Positions 41,533 to 50,556 of a DNA stretch of 64,000 bases are shown here, piece by piece (positions within the stretch are counted from its first letter, which is position 1; each line of letters begins with the position of its first letter). The notes under the pieces were generated by a model, which was not told the origin of the DNA, searched no databases, and worked only from the letters and a program-made list of their open reading frames with translations. The stretch lies in assembly GCF_003144535.1 (NCBI RefSeq), contig NZ_PHFJ01000003.1, positions 124,001 to 188,000 on the forward strand, read 5' to 3'. Origin of the DNA: Proteus penneri (GTDB lineage: Bacteria > Pseudomonadota > Gammaproteobacteria > Enterobacterales > Enterobacteriaceae). The position numbers were made by a program, and so were the translations under genes.

Positions 41533-43792
41533 AATTTCGACATTTTGGCTGCTCCCTGTTATCGCCATGTTTATTGCTAGTTGGTTGCTTTTCCAACATT
41601 GGCAAGATAAAGGTATACAAATCACGATTGATTTTCAATCTGCTTCAGGGATTGTCTCTGGTAGAACACCAATCCGCTATCAAGGCGTTGATGTAGGAAT
41701 AGTTAAAGATGTCACTCTAAGCGATGACTTACGCAGAGTTATTGTTACAGCTGATGTACGAAAAAACCTTGCCACCGCATTACGGAAAAATACACAATTT
41801 TGGCTTGTTACACCTAAAGCGAGCCTATCAGGTGTATCAGGGCTAGATGCTTTAGTAGGTGGTAACTACATCAATATGCTACCCGGTGATGGTGAAAAGC
41901 AGTTTAAATTTATTGCTCAAGAAGTTCGCCCTCAAGCAAATATTGATAAAAACCAGCAATTAATTACCTTAACAGCAGATAAACTAGGATCACTCAATGT
42001 TGACTCTCAAGTTTATTACCGCCAAGTTCCCGTAGGGAAAGTTTATAGCTACGCAATTCGTCCTGACAACCAAGGCGTTTTTATTGAATTAAGTATTGAT
42101 AAACAATATGCGCACTTAATTCGTCAAGACAGCCATTTTTGGAATGTATCTGGATTCCAAGGTAATTTTAATTTAAAAAGTGGTGTATCCATTAAAATGG
42201 AAAGTGTTTCTGCTTTAATTAACGGTGCGATAGCCTTTGACTCCCCAGAAAACAGTCAACCCGCACAAGAAAACCAGCAGTTTGTTTTACAATCGGCTAC
42301 CTCTGTTGAGGCGGGTAAAGCAATATATGGTGAAGATGGGTTAATTATTTCTTTAACCAGTGAAGAAAGTTGGGGCGTCGATGCAGGACAACCTATTCTC
42401 TTTAGAGGCATAACTATTGGCCAAGTCATACAACGTAATATAAGTGATGATGGTGTTATCTTCGATGCTATTATCGCCCCTGAATATAAACATTATATTT
42501 ATGAAAACAGCAAGTTTGTTGCCAATAGCCGAATAAACGTCAATATGGGTTTAAATGGTATTGATATTCAAGGTGCTTCTCCTCAAGAATGGCTTGAAGG
42601 CGGTATTCATCTTATTCAAGGTAACAAAGGTACCCCTAAAGAACAGTACCGTCTGTATCGCAATGATTTTTTTGCTAAAGCAAGCATCAATGGTAATGAA
42701 TTACCAGTGACATTAACGCTAAAAGCCTCCAGCCTTCCAGGTATTCAAAAAGGCTCTGTTGTGCTTTACCATCAATTTCAAGTTGGTGAAATCACTGATG
42801 TCAGGCCATTAATTGATGAGTTTGATATTGATATTTATATTTCCAAACAATATCGCCACCTTCTTACTGAAAAAAGTGTTTTCTGGACTGAAGGTGCGGC
42901 AAAAGTTTCCGTCAATGGTTCAGGATTAACCGTTGAAGCGACACCATTAAATCGAGCCTTAAAAGGGGCTATTAGCTTCGATAACTTTGAAAATATCAAT
43001 AATAACGCCTCACGTTACAAACTCTATTCATCAGAAACCAGTGCTAGGGCTATTGGTGCTCAAATCACTTTAAAAACTTACGATGCGAGTAAGCTTTCTG
43101 AAGGGATGCCTATTCGTTATTTAGGCATTGATATTGGACAAGTCGAATCATTAATCCTTTCACCTGATAGAAAAGCCGTGACTGTTTCAGCAGTACTCTA
43201 CCCTGATTATGTCAAAACCTTTGCGAGATCAGGCAGTCGCTTCGCTGTTGTTACTCCTGAGTTAACAGCATCGGGATTAGATAACTTAGATTCACTTATT
43301 CAACCTTATATTAAAGCAGAGCCCGGCAATGGGGGCGTATATCGTAAATTTGAATTACAAACATCCAATATTACAGACTCTCGCTATCTTGATGGATTAA
43401 ATCTTGTTTTAAATGCTACAGAAGCCGGCTCAGTACAAATTGGTACGCCTATTTATTATCGAGGTCTTGAAGTTGGTGCTGTGACAGGCCTTGAATTAGG
43501 AAACATGTCTGATAGAGTCTTAATTCACATTCGAATCAGTAAAAAATATCAATATCTTGTTAGAAATAATACCGAATTCTGGCTTTCCTCTGGATATAAC
43601 TTTTCCTTTGGTTTAACGGGTGGTGTTATACGAAGTGGAACATTTAAACAATTTATACGTGGAGGCATTACATTTGCAACACCACCTTCCACGCCATTAC
43701 AATCAAAAGCGAAACAGGAACAGAATTTCATTTTAAATGCAAAAGAGCCTAAAGATTGGAATGAATGGGGAACGGCAATACCTAAACCTTAA
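41474..43792 (+). CDS. letB: Lipid transport tunnel LetB with six MCE domains
   Basis: MCE protein (E. coli YebT) whose stacked hexameric rings form a hydrophobic tunnel across the periplasm. The ATG at 41474 opens MQQEENDIQDTQAQIRRKRK before one transmembrane helix (about 25-45), matching the E. coli layout; 772 residues result. E. coli LetB is 877 residues with seven MCE domains. Here I count six, beginning near residues 55, 160, 285, 400, 515 and 635. After FDSPENSQPA the sequence runs directly into the counterpart of E. coli domain four, so domain three is missing and a linker remains. The tunnel may be about one ring shorter. A terminator follows. Confidence 0.92.
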   Translation: MQQEENDIQDTQAQIRRKRKISTFWLLPVIAMFIASWLLFQHWQDKGIQITIDFQSASGIVSGRTPIRYQGVDVGIVKDVTLSDDLRRVIVTADVRKNLATALRKNTQFWLVTPKASLSGVSGLDALVGGNYINMLPGDGEKQFKFIAQEVRPQANIDKNQQLITLTADKLGSLNVDSQVYYRQVPVGKVYSYAIRPDNQGVFIELSIDKQYAHLIRQDSHFWNVSGFQGNFNLKSGVSIKMESVSALINGAIAFDSPENSQPAQENQQFVLQSATSVEAGKAIYGEDGLIISLTSEESWGVDAGQPILFRGITIGQVIQRNISDDGVIFDAIIAPEYKHYIYENSKFVANSRINVNMGLNGIDIQGASPQEWLEGGIHLIQGNKGTPKEQYRLYRNDFFAKASINGNELPVTLTLKASSLPGIQKGSVVLYHQFQVGEITDVRPLIDEFDIDIYISKQYRHLLTEKSVFWTEGAAKVSVNGSGLTVEATPLNRALKGAISFDNFENINNNASRYKLYSSETSARAIGAQITLKTYDASKLSEGMPIRYLGIDIGQVESLILSPDRKAVTVSAVLYPDYVKTFARSGSRFAVVTPELTASGLDNLDSLIQPYIKAEPGNGGVYRKFELQTSNITDSRYLDGLNLVLNATEAGSVQIGTPIYYRGLEVGAVTGLELGNMSDRVLIHIRISKKYQYLVRNNTEFWLSSGYNFSFGLTGGVIRSGTFKQFIRGGITFATPPSTPLQSKAKQEQNFILNAKEPKDWNEWGTAIPKP

Positions 43793-43830
43793 AAATTAGA
43801 TAATTCTACCCTATTTCAGAAGATTTATTT

Positions 43831-43859
43831 AAAGCGGATCACAAAAAATGATCCGCTTT
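43831..43859 (+). terminator. Terminator after letB
   Basis: AAAGCGGATCA, seven-base loop, TGATCCGCTTT, continuing into a T tract. It starts 39 bp past the letB stop. Confidence 0.88.
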
Positions 43860-43998
43860 TTTTATTTTCAAAAAAAATTTTGGAAATCGATTCCATTTAT
43901 ACTATGCTTAATTCTGTTTGGTCAAAAAGCATTCTTTGAAATAAATGCCTCTAACAAAACATAACAGAACACAACATCGCTTAAACCGGAGTTTTATT

Positions 43999-44241
43999 AT
44001 GAAAAAGATAACGTTGAAAATTGCTTGCTATGAAATTGAAGATATTACTTTAAAACACTCTGTCGATAATCAATTAGCTTATATTCATATACCATGTGAT
44101 TATGACAAAGAATTTTGCATGCAATTAGATGGATGGGATGAAAACACCAGCATTCCAGCCCAATTGAAAGATCAAAATATTCTGCTTTATCGTCATGCTT
44201 ATGACAAAGAAAACCACCATTGGATCTTAAAAGTGGCATAA
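43999..44241 (+). CDS. yebV: YebV family small protein (DUF1480)
   Basis: Uncharacterised 80-residue cytoplasmic protein (E. coli YebV 78). The start at 43999 (MKKITLKIACYEIEDI) has a CGGAG ribosome site; an upstream in-frame ATG at 43945 adds non-homologous residues. Conserved features are CMQLDGWDENTSIPA near residue 40 and LLYRHAYDKENHHWIL near the end. In E. coli rsmF lies between letB and yebV; here it is absent from that position. Confidence 0.9.
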   Translation: MKKITLKIACYEIEDITLKHSVDNQLAYIHIPCDYDKEFCMQLDGWDENTSIPAQLKDQNILLYRHAYDKENHHWILKVA

Positions 44242-44259
44242 GAGATGCTAAAGCGAAAT

Positions 44260-44345
44260 AAAAAAAGCCAGATAAATCATTTATCTGGCTTAGGGAAATG
44301 GCTCATTTTGAGCCGTGCGCTAAAAAGTAAAATGTTGCTTACGGC
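44260..44345 (-). ncRNA. sdsR: SdsR (RyeB) small regulatory RNA
   Basis: On the minus strand the segment CTTTTTAGCGCACGGCTC, a short loop and GAGCCATTTCCCT match the conserved core of enterobacterial SdsR. It is followed by a terminator hairpin AGCCAGATAAAT/ATTTATCTGGCT and seven T residues (44291-44260). The position between yebV and yebY is as in E. coli. SdsR is RpoS-dependent and pairs with mRNAs such as ompD and mutS in relatives; targets here are not known. The 5' end is estimated. The opposite strand may encode the antisense partner RyeA/SraC. The spacer from 44346 to 44554 shows no gene. Confidence 0.87.
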
Positions 44346-44554
44346 ATAAACAAAAATCGAGAACTCACTCAGACTTTCTCAGACTTTTCTATCTCACAAC
44401 CTACTGTTAAATATTAGCTAACAATATGTAAAGATCCAGTAAACAGCCTAGTAGCACACTATTTTCTACTCAAAAAATCGTTGTTATTTATTTTTATTAT
44501 TTAAATCAACATGATAAAAATAAAAAATTCTTATCTATATTATCAATCAATTGA

Positions 44555-44899
44555 TTAATTGTTCTCACAAAGCGACTTAATCGCGTTCTGTATCACTTCT
44601 ACTGATTTTTTCTTTTCAGGTGAATGAGGATCTGGTAGCAAAATAACATCAATTAGCTGCGCTTTTACTTTGCCACTTTCCATTTGTTTCATTGCAATTT
44701 CATTAAGAGGATACTGCATCAGTGTTGCTGGATTAATCACAAACCAAGCTCCATCAGCACGACAATTAAGCATCACTTCTTCACGTGTAAATGGCCAATC
44801 GTCACCAAATTGAAGCTTACTGACCGTTGAAATAGGTGCCGCCGAGAATGCTTGAAAAGTAAAGAGCATTAACATTCCCGCGAATAAGAAACGTTTCAT
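44555..44899 (-). CDS. yebY: YebY family periplasmic protein (DUF2511)
   Basis: Small periplasmic protein of 114 residues with a signal peptide ending near AFSA (residue 20). Conserved segments are WPFTREEVMLNCRADGAWFVINP near residue 35 (a cysteine) and a second cysteine near the C-terminus, which could form a disulfide. It lies 47 bp after copD and is part of the copC-copD-yebY group, as in E. coli, where the group is copper-responsive. Function not established. Confidence 0.88.
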   Translation of the reverse strand: MKRFLFAGMLMLFTFQAFSAAPISTVSKLQFGDDWPFTREEVMLNCRADGAWFVINPATLMQYPLNEIAMKQMESGKVKAQLIDVILLPDPHSPEKKKSVEVIQNAIKSLCENN

Positions 44900-44946
44900 G
44901 TAGATATCTCACTTAAGAAATTAGGTTTTTTAAATTATATCGCAAT

Positions 44947-45843
44947 CTATACAGGTGAGTTAATCGCAAAGATGGCTACGGTAAAAATAACCATTGTTCC
45001 AAATAATAGTTCAAGCCAACTATTTACTAGCAGCCATTGAAAGTTATTTTTCTTACGAATATGAGGAACTAAGACATAACGATTGATTACAGCTAAACCA
45101 AGCATTAACAACACTAAACTAATTTTAAGCCATAACATGCTTTGGTATTCAGATGATAATTGTACTGCCGGCCATCCAGGAATTAACATAATAGCACTGA
45201 TAATACCGGTAATTGTCACCAATAAAACAGCAAGATGACCAAAAAGTGAAAACTTCTTCATTGTACCAATGATAGGCTTGATCATCCCATCTGCAAGCTC
45301 ATCTTTATTCCGTAAAAACTGCAAACAAGCGACAAATGGCCATAGACCACCAAACCAATACGCAGCACTAATAAGATGAACACTTTGATTAACTTTATAG
45401 AATACGGCTTCTGATCCTGTAAACATGGCACCATGACCAATTGATGCATGTAAGATCAACATAACTGAAGAAATAATTAATAAAGAAAAGTTGCGAATAT
45501 AGCGTTGGTGTATAAATAAAATAGCCAATGCAACGGTTGCTAATACCAATTGCCATTGCCAAACTTGACCAAATGAAGTATCTAAGATCGCTCGCCATAT
45601 TATAATTGACCAGGCATCTTCCCAACCCTCTCCCATAATACCAGATTGCACAATCATCCATAAATAAGTCGTAATAAAGACGATAACTGTGCTAATAGCT
45701 AATGCGGGGCGCAAACGAACCTGAATAAGAGGAATGAACTTATCTTTAGCAAGAATGGCAGCCGAGAAGCTCAGTCCGAACATAAACATGACTGCCACGA
45801 AATGGGAAAAGCGACATAAAATATAAACGTCTTCAGGTGTCAT
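44947..45843 (-). CDS. copD: Copper homeostasis membrane protein CopD (YebZ)
   Basis: Polytopic inner-membrane protein, 298 residues and about eight helices, of the CopD/YebZ family implicated in copper uptake or handling with CopC. Histidine-containing helices are visible: CRFSHFVAVMFMFGL near residue 10, HASIGHGAMFTGSE near residue 132 and VHLISAAYWFGGLWPF near residue 155. It overlaps copC by one base. No known enzymatic activity. Confidence 0.9.
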   Translation of the reverse strand: MTPEDVYILCRFSHFVAVMFMFGLSFSAAILAKDKFIPLIQVRLRPALAISTVIVFITTYLWMIVQSGIMGEGWEDAWSIIIWRAILDTSFGQVWQWQLVLATVALAILFIHQRYIRNFSLLIISSVMLILHASIGHGAMFTGSEAVFYKVNQSVHLISAAYWFGGLWPFVACLQFLRNKDELADGMIKPIIGTMKKFSLFGHLAVLLVTITGIISAIMLIPGWPAVQLSSEYQSMLWLKISLVLLMLGLAVINRYVLVPHIRKKNNFQWLLVNSWLELLFGTMVIFTVAIFAINSPV

Positions 45844-46235
45844 TATTTTACACTAAATTGATAAGAACCTTTTGTCTTGTGCCCATCAACAGAAACAACG
45901 TTCCAATTAACTAAATAATCACCTTCTGATAAATCACTTTCTAAAGGCAATAATAATTTCGCATTGTTAACAGGATCTAAACTCAGCTTTCCTACGGTGA
46001 TTTCTTTACCATCACTATTAGTGACTTTGATTTTACTAAAGGCTAATTCAATACCTTCAGAGAAGTCTAGCGTGATAACTTTAGGCGCTTGCGCTTGTTC
46101 AATCGCAGCACCTTCAGCAGGTAACTGTGATTTTAAGTGTGCATGTGCTAATGCTTGTTGGTATGACATACCAAGGAATAAAACAGCAATAGCCGATAAT
46201 TTACCCCAAGATGTCTTAAGTGTATTTAATGACAT
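45843..46235 (-). CDS. copC: Periplasmic copper-binding protein CopC (YobA)
   Basis: Periplasmic beta-barrel copper carrier, 130 residues. The signal peptide ends at ALA, giving a mature N-terminus HAHLKSQLP whose first histidine is a Cu(II) ligand in the family. A second ligand histidine lies in SVDGHKTKGSYQF near the C-terminus. It is the first gene of copC-copD-yebY. The stop and the copD start overlap (TAATG). Confidence 0.92.
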   Translation of the reverse strand: MSLNTLKTSWGKLSAIAVLFLGMSYQQALAHAHLKSQLPAEGAAIEQAQAPKVITLDFSEGIELAFSKIKVTNSDGKEITVGKLSLDPVNNAKLLLPLESDLSEGDYLVNWNVVSVDGHKTKGSYQFSVK

Positions 46236-46596
46236 AATAACCTCTTAAATTACAGGTGATTTTTTTATTTATGAAAATATTTTATAGCAATTTTACGTCA
46301 AGATCTTTGCTTCTTGATATTAGAAATAAAAGGTTGTGAACTAGCACTCAAAATATATGTTATTTAGAGCAGTTTCTGTTTCAAATATCACCCATTTTTA
46401 CACTTTGAAAAAATATAATACCCATATTGACAGTCTAAACAGTTCAATACATAACCAAATAAAACTAAAAGTAAAATAATCCCCCTGTATAAATAGCATT
46501 CAATAAGTATTTTTTTAGGGGCAAGAACAAACAATATAAGTAAGGAAAAAAATAAAAGATAAGAATCGTAAAGAAGGCAATACAAAAGAATAAAAA
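46236..46596. other. Intergenic region between copC and ftnA
   Basis: About 360 bp without a supported gene. A 74-codon minus-strand ORF (46388-46612) runs through the ftnA terminator and has a hydrophobic, AT-driven composition, so it is not called. The copC promoter must lie close to 46240-46300. Confidence 0.4.
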
Positions 46597-46626
46597 ACGC
46601 CCTGCTATTCATTCACAGCAGAGCGT
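46597..46626 (-). terminator. Terminator after ftnA
   Basis: ACGCTCTGCT, 10-nt loop, AGCAGGGCGT on the minus strand, one mismatch, followed by TTTTTTATTC. It lies about 45 bp past the ftnA stop. Confidence 0.85.
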
Positions 46627-46672
46627 AATAAGTTATTTAGTAATTTAAGCTATCTAAAAGCTTTACTAATAA

Positions 46673-47176
46673 TTAAACATGTGCAGATGCTGATAATGTG
46701 TTCAGATCTTTATCTAATAAGAATAAAGCTTTGCCACTATCACCGACCATTGCTAATTTATCTAGGATTGATTTGAATAATTTTTCTTCTTCATGCTGCT
46801 CTGCAACATACCATTGTAAGAAGTTAAATGTTGAATAATCCTGAGTTGTCATTGCAACATGTGCTAATTTATTAATCTCAGATGTAATATGTTTTTCATG
46901 TTTGTAAGTTTTATCGAACAACTCAGCTAATGATGAAAACTCAGCAGGTGGAGCTTCAATCGCTCCAAGTAAAGGCATTGCACCTGTATCACTTAAGTAA
47001 TCAAATAAACGGTGCATATGTTCCATTTCTTCACGAGAGTGAGCTTTTAAAAATTTAGCAGCGCCATCAAATCCTTTATCGTCGCACCAAGCACTCATTT
47101 GCAAATACAGATTTGCCGAGTAAAACTCTAAATTTAGCTGTTCATTCAATTTATTGATCATATCTTGATGTAACAT
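46673..47176 (-). CDS. ftnA: Non-heme ferritin FtnA
   Basis: Iron-storage protein forming a 24-subunit shell that oxidises and stores iron. It has 167 residues (E. coli 165). Four-helix bundle with ferroxidase ligands: the glutamate in [16 protein letters not shown] near residue 17, the ExxH in [14 protein letters not shown] near residues 50-53, and the later glutamate in [12 protein letters not shown] near residue 130. An AAGGAC-type site precedes the start. Terminated by its own hairpin. Confidence 0.95.
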   Translation of the reverse strand: MLHQDMINKLNEQLNLEFYSANLYLQMSAWCDDKGFDGAAKFLKAHSREEMEHMHRLFDYLSDTGAMPLLGAIEAPPAEFSSLAELFDKTYKHEKHITSEINKLAHVAMTTQDYSTFNFLQWYVAEQHEEEKLFKSILDKLAMVGDSGKALFLLDKDLNTLSASAHV

Positions 47177-47860
47177 ATTTTACGTCCTTTGCGATGAAAA
47201 TTAACATTATGGGTATTATGCACGGTTAAAAATAAAAATATAGCGATTTAGGTGTGATTTATTTGTTTTTTTCAATTAATTACCTGTAATAAAAATAAAA
47301 ACCAATCTCATTTGTAATATGTTTTAAATACTCTTATAAAGCTAAATAACACTTATTATCATTAAGAGTAAACTTGTATTTAACTGTCAAGGTAAATATA
47401 GCAACCAATTGAAATATATAAGTATTATTTTTTGGCTTTGATTTTTTATATTTATTGAATTTTTTATAACCCAAGAAATTCAAATTAATATTAAATAAAA
47501 ATTATATTTTACCCATGAAAAATATAAAAATAAGCTTTGTCATATATCAACAAGTATATATAAAACAATATCTACAACAATCGTTATTAAAAAAATAAAA
47601 CATTCACCCATTAGCTATTATTATTCTCTATTTTTTATAATTTCTATTTGATATTGCGACACATTTATTTTTTCAGACAGCAATTCTTTTTCATTTTTTT
47701 TCATATGAAAAAATACATATCTCTCAAAAAATAAAAATAATTTCAATTTTTGTGCAGTTTTTCGTTTTGACTGATAAGATTAGTAGGTAACTCATATTTG
47801 TATGTACAAAAAATTAATATTAAAGCCCTAATCATAATAAAAGGTTAATTAGGAGCCACT
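47177..47860. other. AT-rich intergenic region, ftnA and uspF promoters
   Basis: About 680 bp between divergent ftnA and uspF, extremely AT-rich. It must carry both promoters. A TTGACT-like element near 47768 lies upstream of uspF. I found no ORF, hairpin or known binding site I would defend. Confidence 0.4.
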
Positions 47861-48295
47861 ATGACAAAAACAGTGTTAGTACCCGTTGATTTTACAGAGC
47901 TTGGTTTATTAGACAAGGTTGTGTCTCATCTAAAAGCATTGTCTGTCGCTGACAAATTGAATATTCATTTTTTATCAGTCATCCCAAGTTATGAGTCTTT
48001 TGTCGGATTTGCATTCGCAGGACAAGACAGACTAGCAAGTGATAAACAACGGATTGAAATTGCATTATCCACACTAAAAGAAAATTTATCGCACATTGAT
48101 ATTCCAAATAGTACAACTCAATTTTATGTGTCTATAGGTAATCCTCGCGATAAAATTTTAGAAACCGCAAAAAAAATTCAAGCAGAGCTGATTGTCATTG
48201 GTTCTCGTAACCCTGGTATGAAAACTTATCTTCTAGGTTCTACCGCATCTTCTGTGGTCAGTTACGCAGAATCATCTGTATTAGTCGTGCGCTAA
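47861..48295 (+). CDS. uspF: Universal stress protein F-like
   Basis: UspA-superfamily cytoplasmic protein of 144 residues, the same length as E. coli UspF. The N-terminal strand KTVLVPVDFTE and the C-terminal ATP-binding motif GSRNPGMKTYLLGSTASSVVSYAESSVLVVR (G-2x-G-9x-G(S/T) pattern) place it in the ATP-binding UspF/UspG branch. A strong TTAGGAG ribosome site precedes the ATG. Monocistronic, with its own terminator. Probable role in stress survival or adhesion, from family knowledge. Confidence 0.88.
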   Translation: MTKTVLVPVDFTELGLLDKVVSHLKALSVADKLNIHFLSVIPSYESFVGFAFAGQDRLASDKQRIEIALSTLKENLSHIDIPNSTTQFYVSIGNPRDKILETAKKIQAELIVIGSRNPGMKTYLLGSTASSVVSYAESSVLVVR

Positions 48296-48314
48296 TCGCC
48301 CACTTCCATCTTCC

Positions 48315-48353
48315 ATAAGAAATCTGGTATTTCTCATAAGCCAGATTTCTTAT
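48315..48353 (+). terminator. Terminator after uspF
   Basis: ATAAGAAATCTGG and CCAGATTTCTTAT form a perfect 13-bp stem with a 13-nt loop, followed by TCTTTTC. Confidence 0.85.
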
Positions 48354-48609
48354 TCTTTTCACCATAAAATCAATTCAAAATGGTATTTTATTTTATCGTT
48401 ATTATCTTTAAGAGTAATGATTAAAAATATATTCTGAAGCAATAAGATAATTATTAAAAAAAACCAAAACACATTCACTTTAATGCTTTTTATATAAACC
48501 AATAAATTCATCATCTCATAATAAATTTATATTGTTCATAATGTTAAATTATGTAAAGATACTTTTTCTATTAAAGCTAATTTTAATCAACAGGGTAAAA
48601 GGAATTAAA

Positions 48610-48990
48610 ATGAATAAAGAACTTTCTGAAAAATGGCAAGAACGTTTTTCATTTTTTGATAAATATGGTTCACCTAAAACACCAGAATTTAAAGCTGCGT
48701 ATAAAGAGCTTACCTTTGGTAAACGTATTCTTATTGGAATGAATATCTGGGCATTTTTCTTTGGTTTTATTTATTTTCTTATTTTAGGTTTATGGCGCAA
48801 AGCATTAACATTATTTGCTATTAATATTGCTATTTTCACAATTATTGGCTTTTTACCTGTAAATAATGGTGTTATCAATGCGGTGGGTATTGCAGTTAAC
48901 ATTTTATGGGCCATAACAGCCAACTATGCCTATTATTTAAAAGAAACTAAAAATGATCAAAGTTGGAACCCATTTGAAGGTGTTCTGTAA
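48610..48990 (+). CDS. DUF2628 domain inner-membrane protein
   Basis: Small membrane protein of 126 residues. The ATG at 48610 (MNKELSEKWQERFSFFDKYG) follows AAAGGA by seven bases; an ORF opening at 48532 adds a non-homologous AT-rich leader. A soluble N-terminus with RFSFFDKYGSPKTPEFKAAY precedes three hydrophobic helices (about 45-65, 70-90 and 95-115), the layout of DUF2628 (YigF-like) proteins. Function unknown. A terminator follows. The spacer 48354-48609 shows no other gene. Confidence 0.78.
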   Translation: MNKELSEKWQERFSFFDKYGSPKTPEFKAAYKELTFGKRILIGMNIWAFFFGFIYFLILGLWRKALTLFAINIAIFTIIGFLPVNNGVINAVGIAVNILWAITANYAYYLKETKNDQSWNPFEGVL

Positions 48991-48994
48991 TAAT

Positions 48995-49015
48995 AAAGGG
49001 GGCAATGCCCCTTTT
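48995..49015 (+). terminator. Terminator after the DUF2628 gene
   Basis: AAAGGGGGC, three-base loop AAT, GCCCCTTTT, then ATTTTCTC. It starts five bases after the stop. Confidence 0.85.
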
Positions 49016-49222
49016 ATTTTCTCTTACTCTTTTTTTATTAAAAACACTATATCCCCTACCTCTTATTTGATAGTAATGTTATCTATTGTTCTATTTAAAT
49101 ATTTTTATCTAATTTACAAAAAATATAAATACAATAATGAAATAACATTAAAAGTTCTTTTTTATCCCAAAAGGATACATTGTTAATGCTATAATTCATT
49201 AACGCTAATTTGGGGAAAACGT

Positions 49223-49774
49223 ATGTCTGAACATTTTCAAGGAAAATTTGAAGCTGAACTAAAATATCACCTTCAAAATCCACAAAAATTTATTAATGAG
49301 TTAAAAAAAGCAGGTGCCACATTATTTACGCCTGAGAATAAAGAAACAGATTGGTATATGGAACATAAAAATACTGAATTTTCAGCTCCAACTATCAGTT
49401 TATGTGTAAGAAAAATGCTTCCCGCAGGAATAAATCTTCTTATCGTTAAAGGCCCTGATTTATCGCAATGTGAAGCTGTTCGTATCGAAGATGCAGGAAA
49501 AACAGTCTCCATGTTTACGACTCTTGGCTACCATTGTATTCTCAATTATACAAAATCAAGAGAAATTTATTTTCTAGATAAGTTTCATATTACTATTGAT
49601 AAGTTAGATAAATTAGGCTCATTTGCTGAATTTGCTATCATGACGGACGACCAAAGTAAACTCCCACTCTATATTGACCAACTAAGGCATTTAGCCGCAA
49701 ATTTTGGCTTTACAGATAAAGATCTTGAGGAAAATAACTATAAAACACTAATGTTAAATACTCTAAAATTATAA
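49223..49774 (+). CDS. cyaB: Class IV adenylate cyclase (CYTH)
   Basis: CYTH-superfamily enzyme closely resembling the Yersinia pestis class IV adenylate cyclase, making cAMP from ATP. It has 183 residues. The CYTH ExExK-like motif is FEAELKYH near residue 9, basic substrate residues are in SLCVRKM near residue 60 and LLIVKGP near residue 73, and acidic residues in the CEAVRIEDAGK region; FHITIDKL and FAEFAIMTDD follow. It starts MSEHFQGKFE, like the Yersinia protein. It stands alone. Main cAMP supply in enterobacteria is CyaA, so this is an auxiliary cyclase or a triphosphate hydrolase. Confidence 0.88.
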   Translation: MSEHFQGKFEAELKYHLQNPQKFINELKKAGATLFTPENKETDWYMEHKNTEFSAPTISLCVRKMLPAGINLLIVKGPDLSQCEAVRIEDAGKTVSMFTTLGYHCILNYTKSREIYFLDKFHITIDKLDKLGSFAEFAIMTDDQSKLPLYIDQLRHLAANFGFTDKDLEENNYKTLMLNTLKL

Positions 49775-50347
49775 ATAAATTTATCCTTTCACATTATCAT
49801 CCTTTAGGGATCACAATAAGATTAATGTAACTTGGTTTTATGTCATTCTCTAGCATCGCTTTAATATCTTGTTTTTATTTTATGTGAAATTTTCGTACAT
49901 TATTAGGATCATTATTAATGTGATCCTTATTCACAAATGGAAGGGTTATATACCTTTCGTTTATAGCGATTTAATCTACTTTCTTACTTTTCTACTGCTA
50001 TCTTTTTGTTTTTATCTCATTTATAACGTTAGCCACTCTTATTTGTTCTATTAAATAAACAAAAAATAATTTAATTTATTGCTGTTTAAATCATTATTAC
50101 TTTTTTATTTTATAAATAGAAACACTGACACTATTTAAATCTAATTGTTTAAAAATAAATGAGTTAATCACATAAAATTAATAATAGATCAACAAGTTAA
50201 CCACTATCTCCTAAGGAAATATCTTTTATATCATTTTTATTTTTATCTTTAACTTTTAATATTTAAGAAAAATTAATTAAAAATCAAAGCATTACAAAGA
50301 GAGAAAATACATTTGATAAATTTATCAATTAGAACAATAAATAATCA
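49775..50347. other. AT-rich intergenic region upstream of the chemoreceptor
   Basis: About 570 bp with no supported gene. A 61-codon hydrophobic ORF (49869-50054, +) lacks a ribosome site and is composition-driven. The far end leads into the sigma-28 promoter at 50348. Confidence 0.4.
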
Positions 50348-50374
50348 TAAAGAATATTTATAAAATGCCGATAC
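50348..50374 (+). promoter_or_regulatory. Sigma-28 (FliA) promoter of the chemoreceptor
   Basis: TAAA at 50348-50351, a 15-bp spacer, then GCCGATAC at 50367-50374. The consensus is TAAA-N15-GCCGATAA, so only the last base differs. It directs transcription towards the chemoreceptor start 183 bp downstream, giving a long leader of about 175 nt. Motility class 3 control is inferred. Confidence 0.8.
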
Positions 50375-50556
50375 TATTTTTTAGTATTTGAAAAAATCAA
50401 AAGGATATATGGCATTAAATCAAAGAGTGACCTAAAAACATATTTTTATGTATTTTTTAACTCTTTGTTTATGTCAGTTACAGGAAGTAAAAATAAAACT
50501 TAAAAAAATCAATAGATTACACGGTTATATTTTTATGAAAAAGGAAATAACATTAC

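Noticed and set aside
46388-46612. 74-codon minus-strand hydrophobic ORF
   Set aside because: It overlaps the ftnA terminator, lacks a ribosome site and looks like translated AT-rich DNA.
49869-50054. 61-codon hydrophobic + strand ORF
   Set aside because: No ribosome site; composition driven by AT content.
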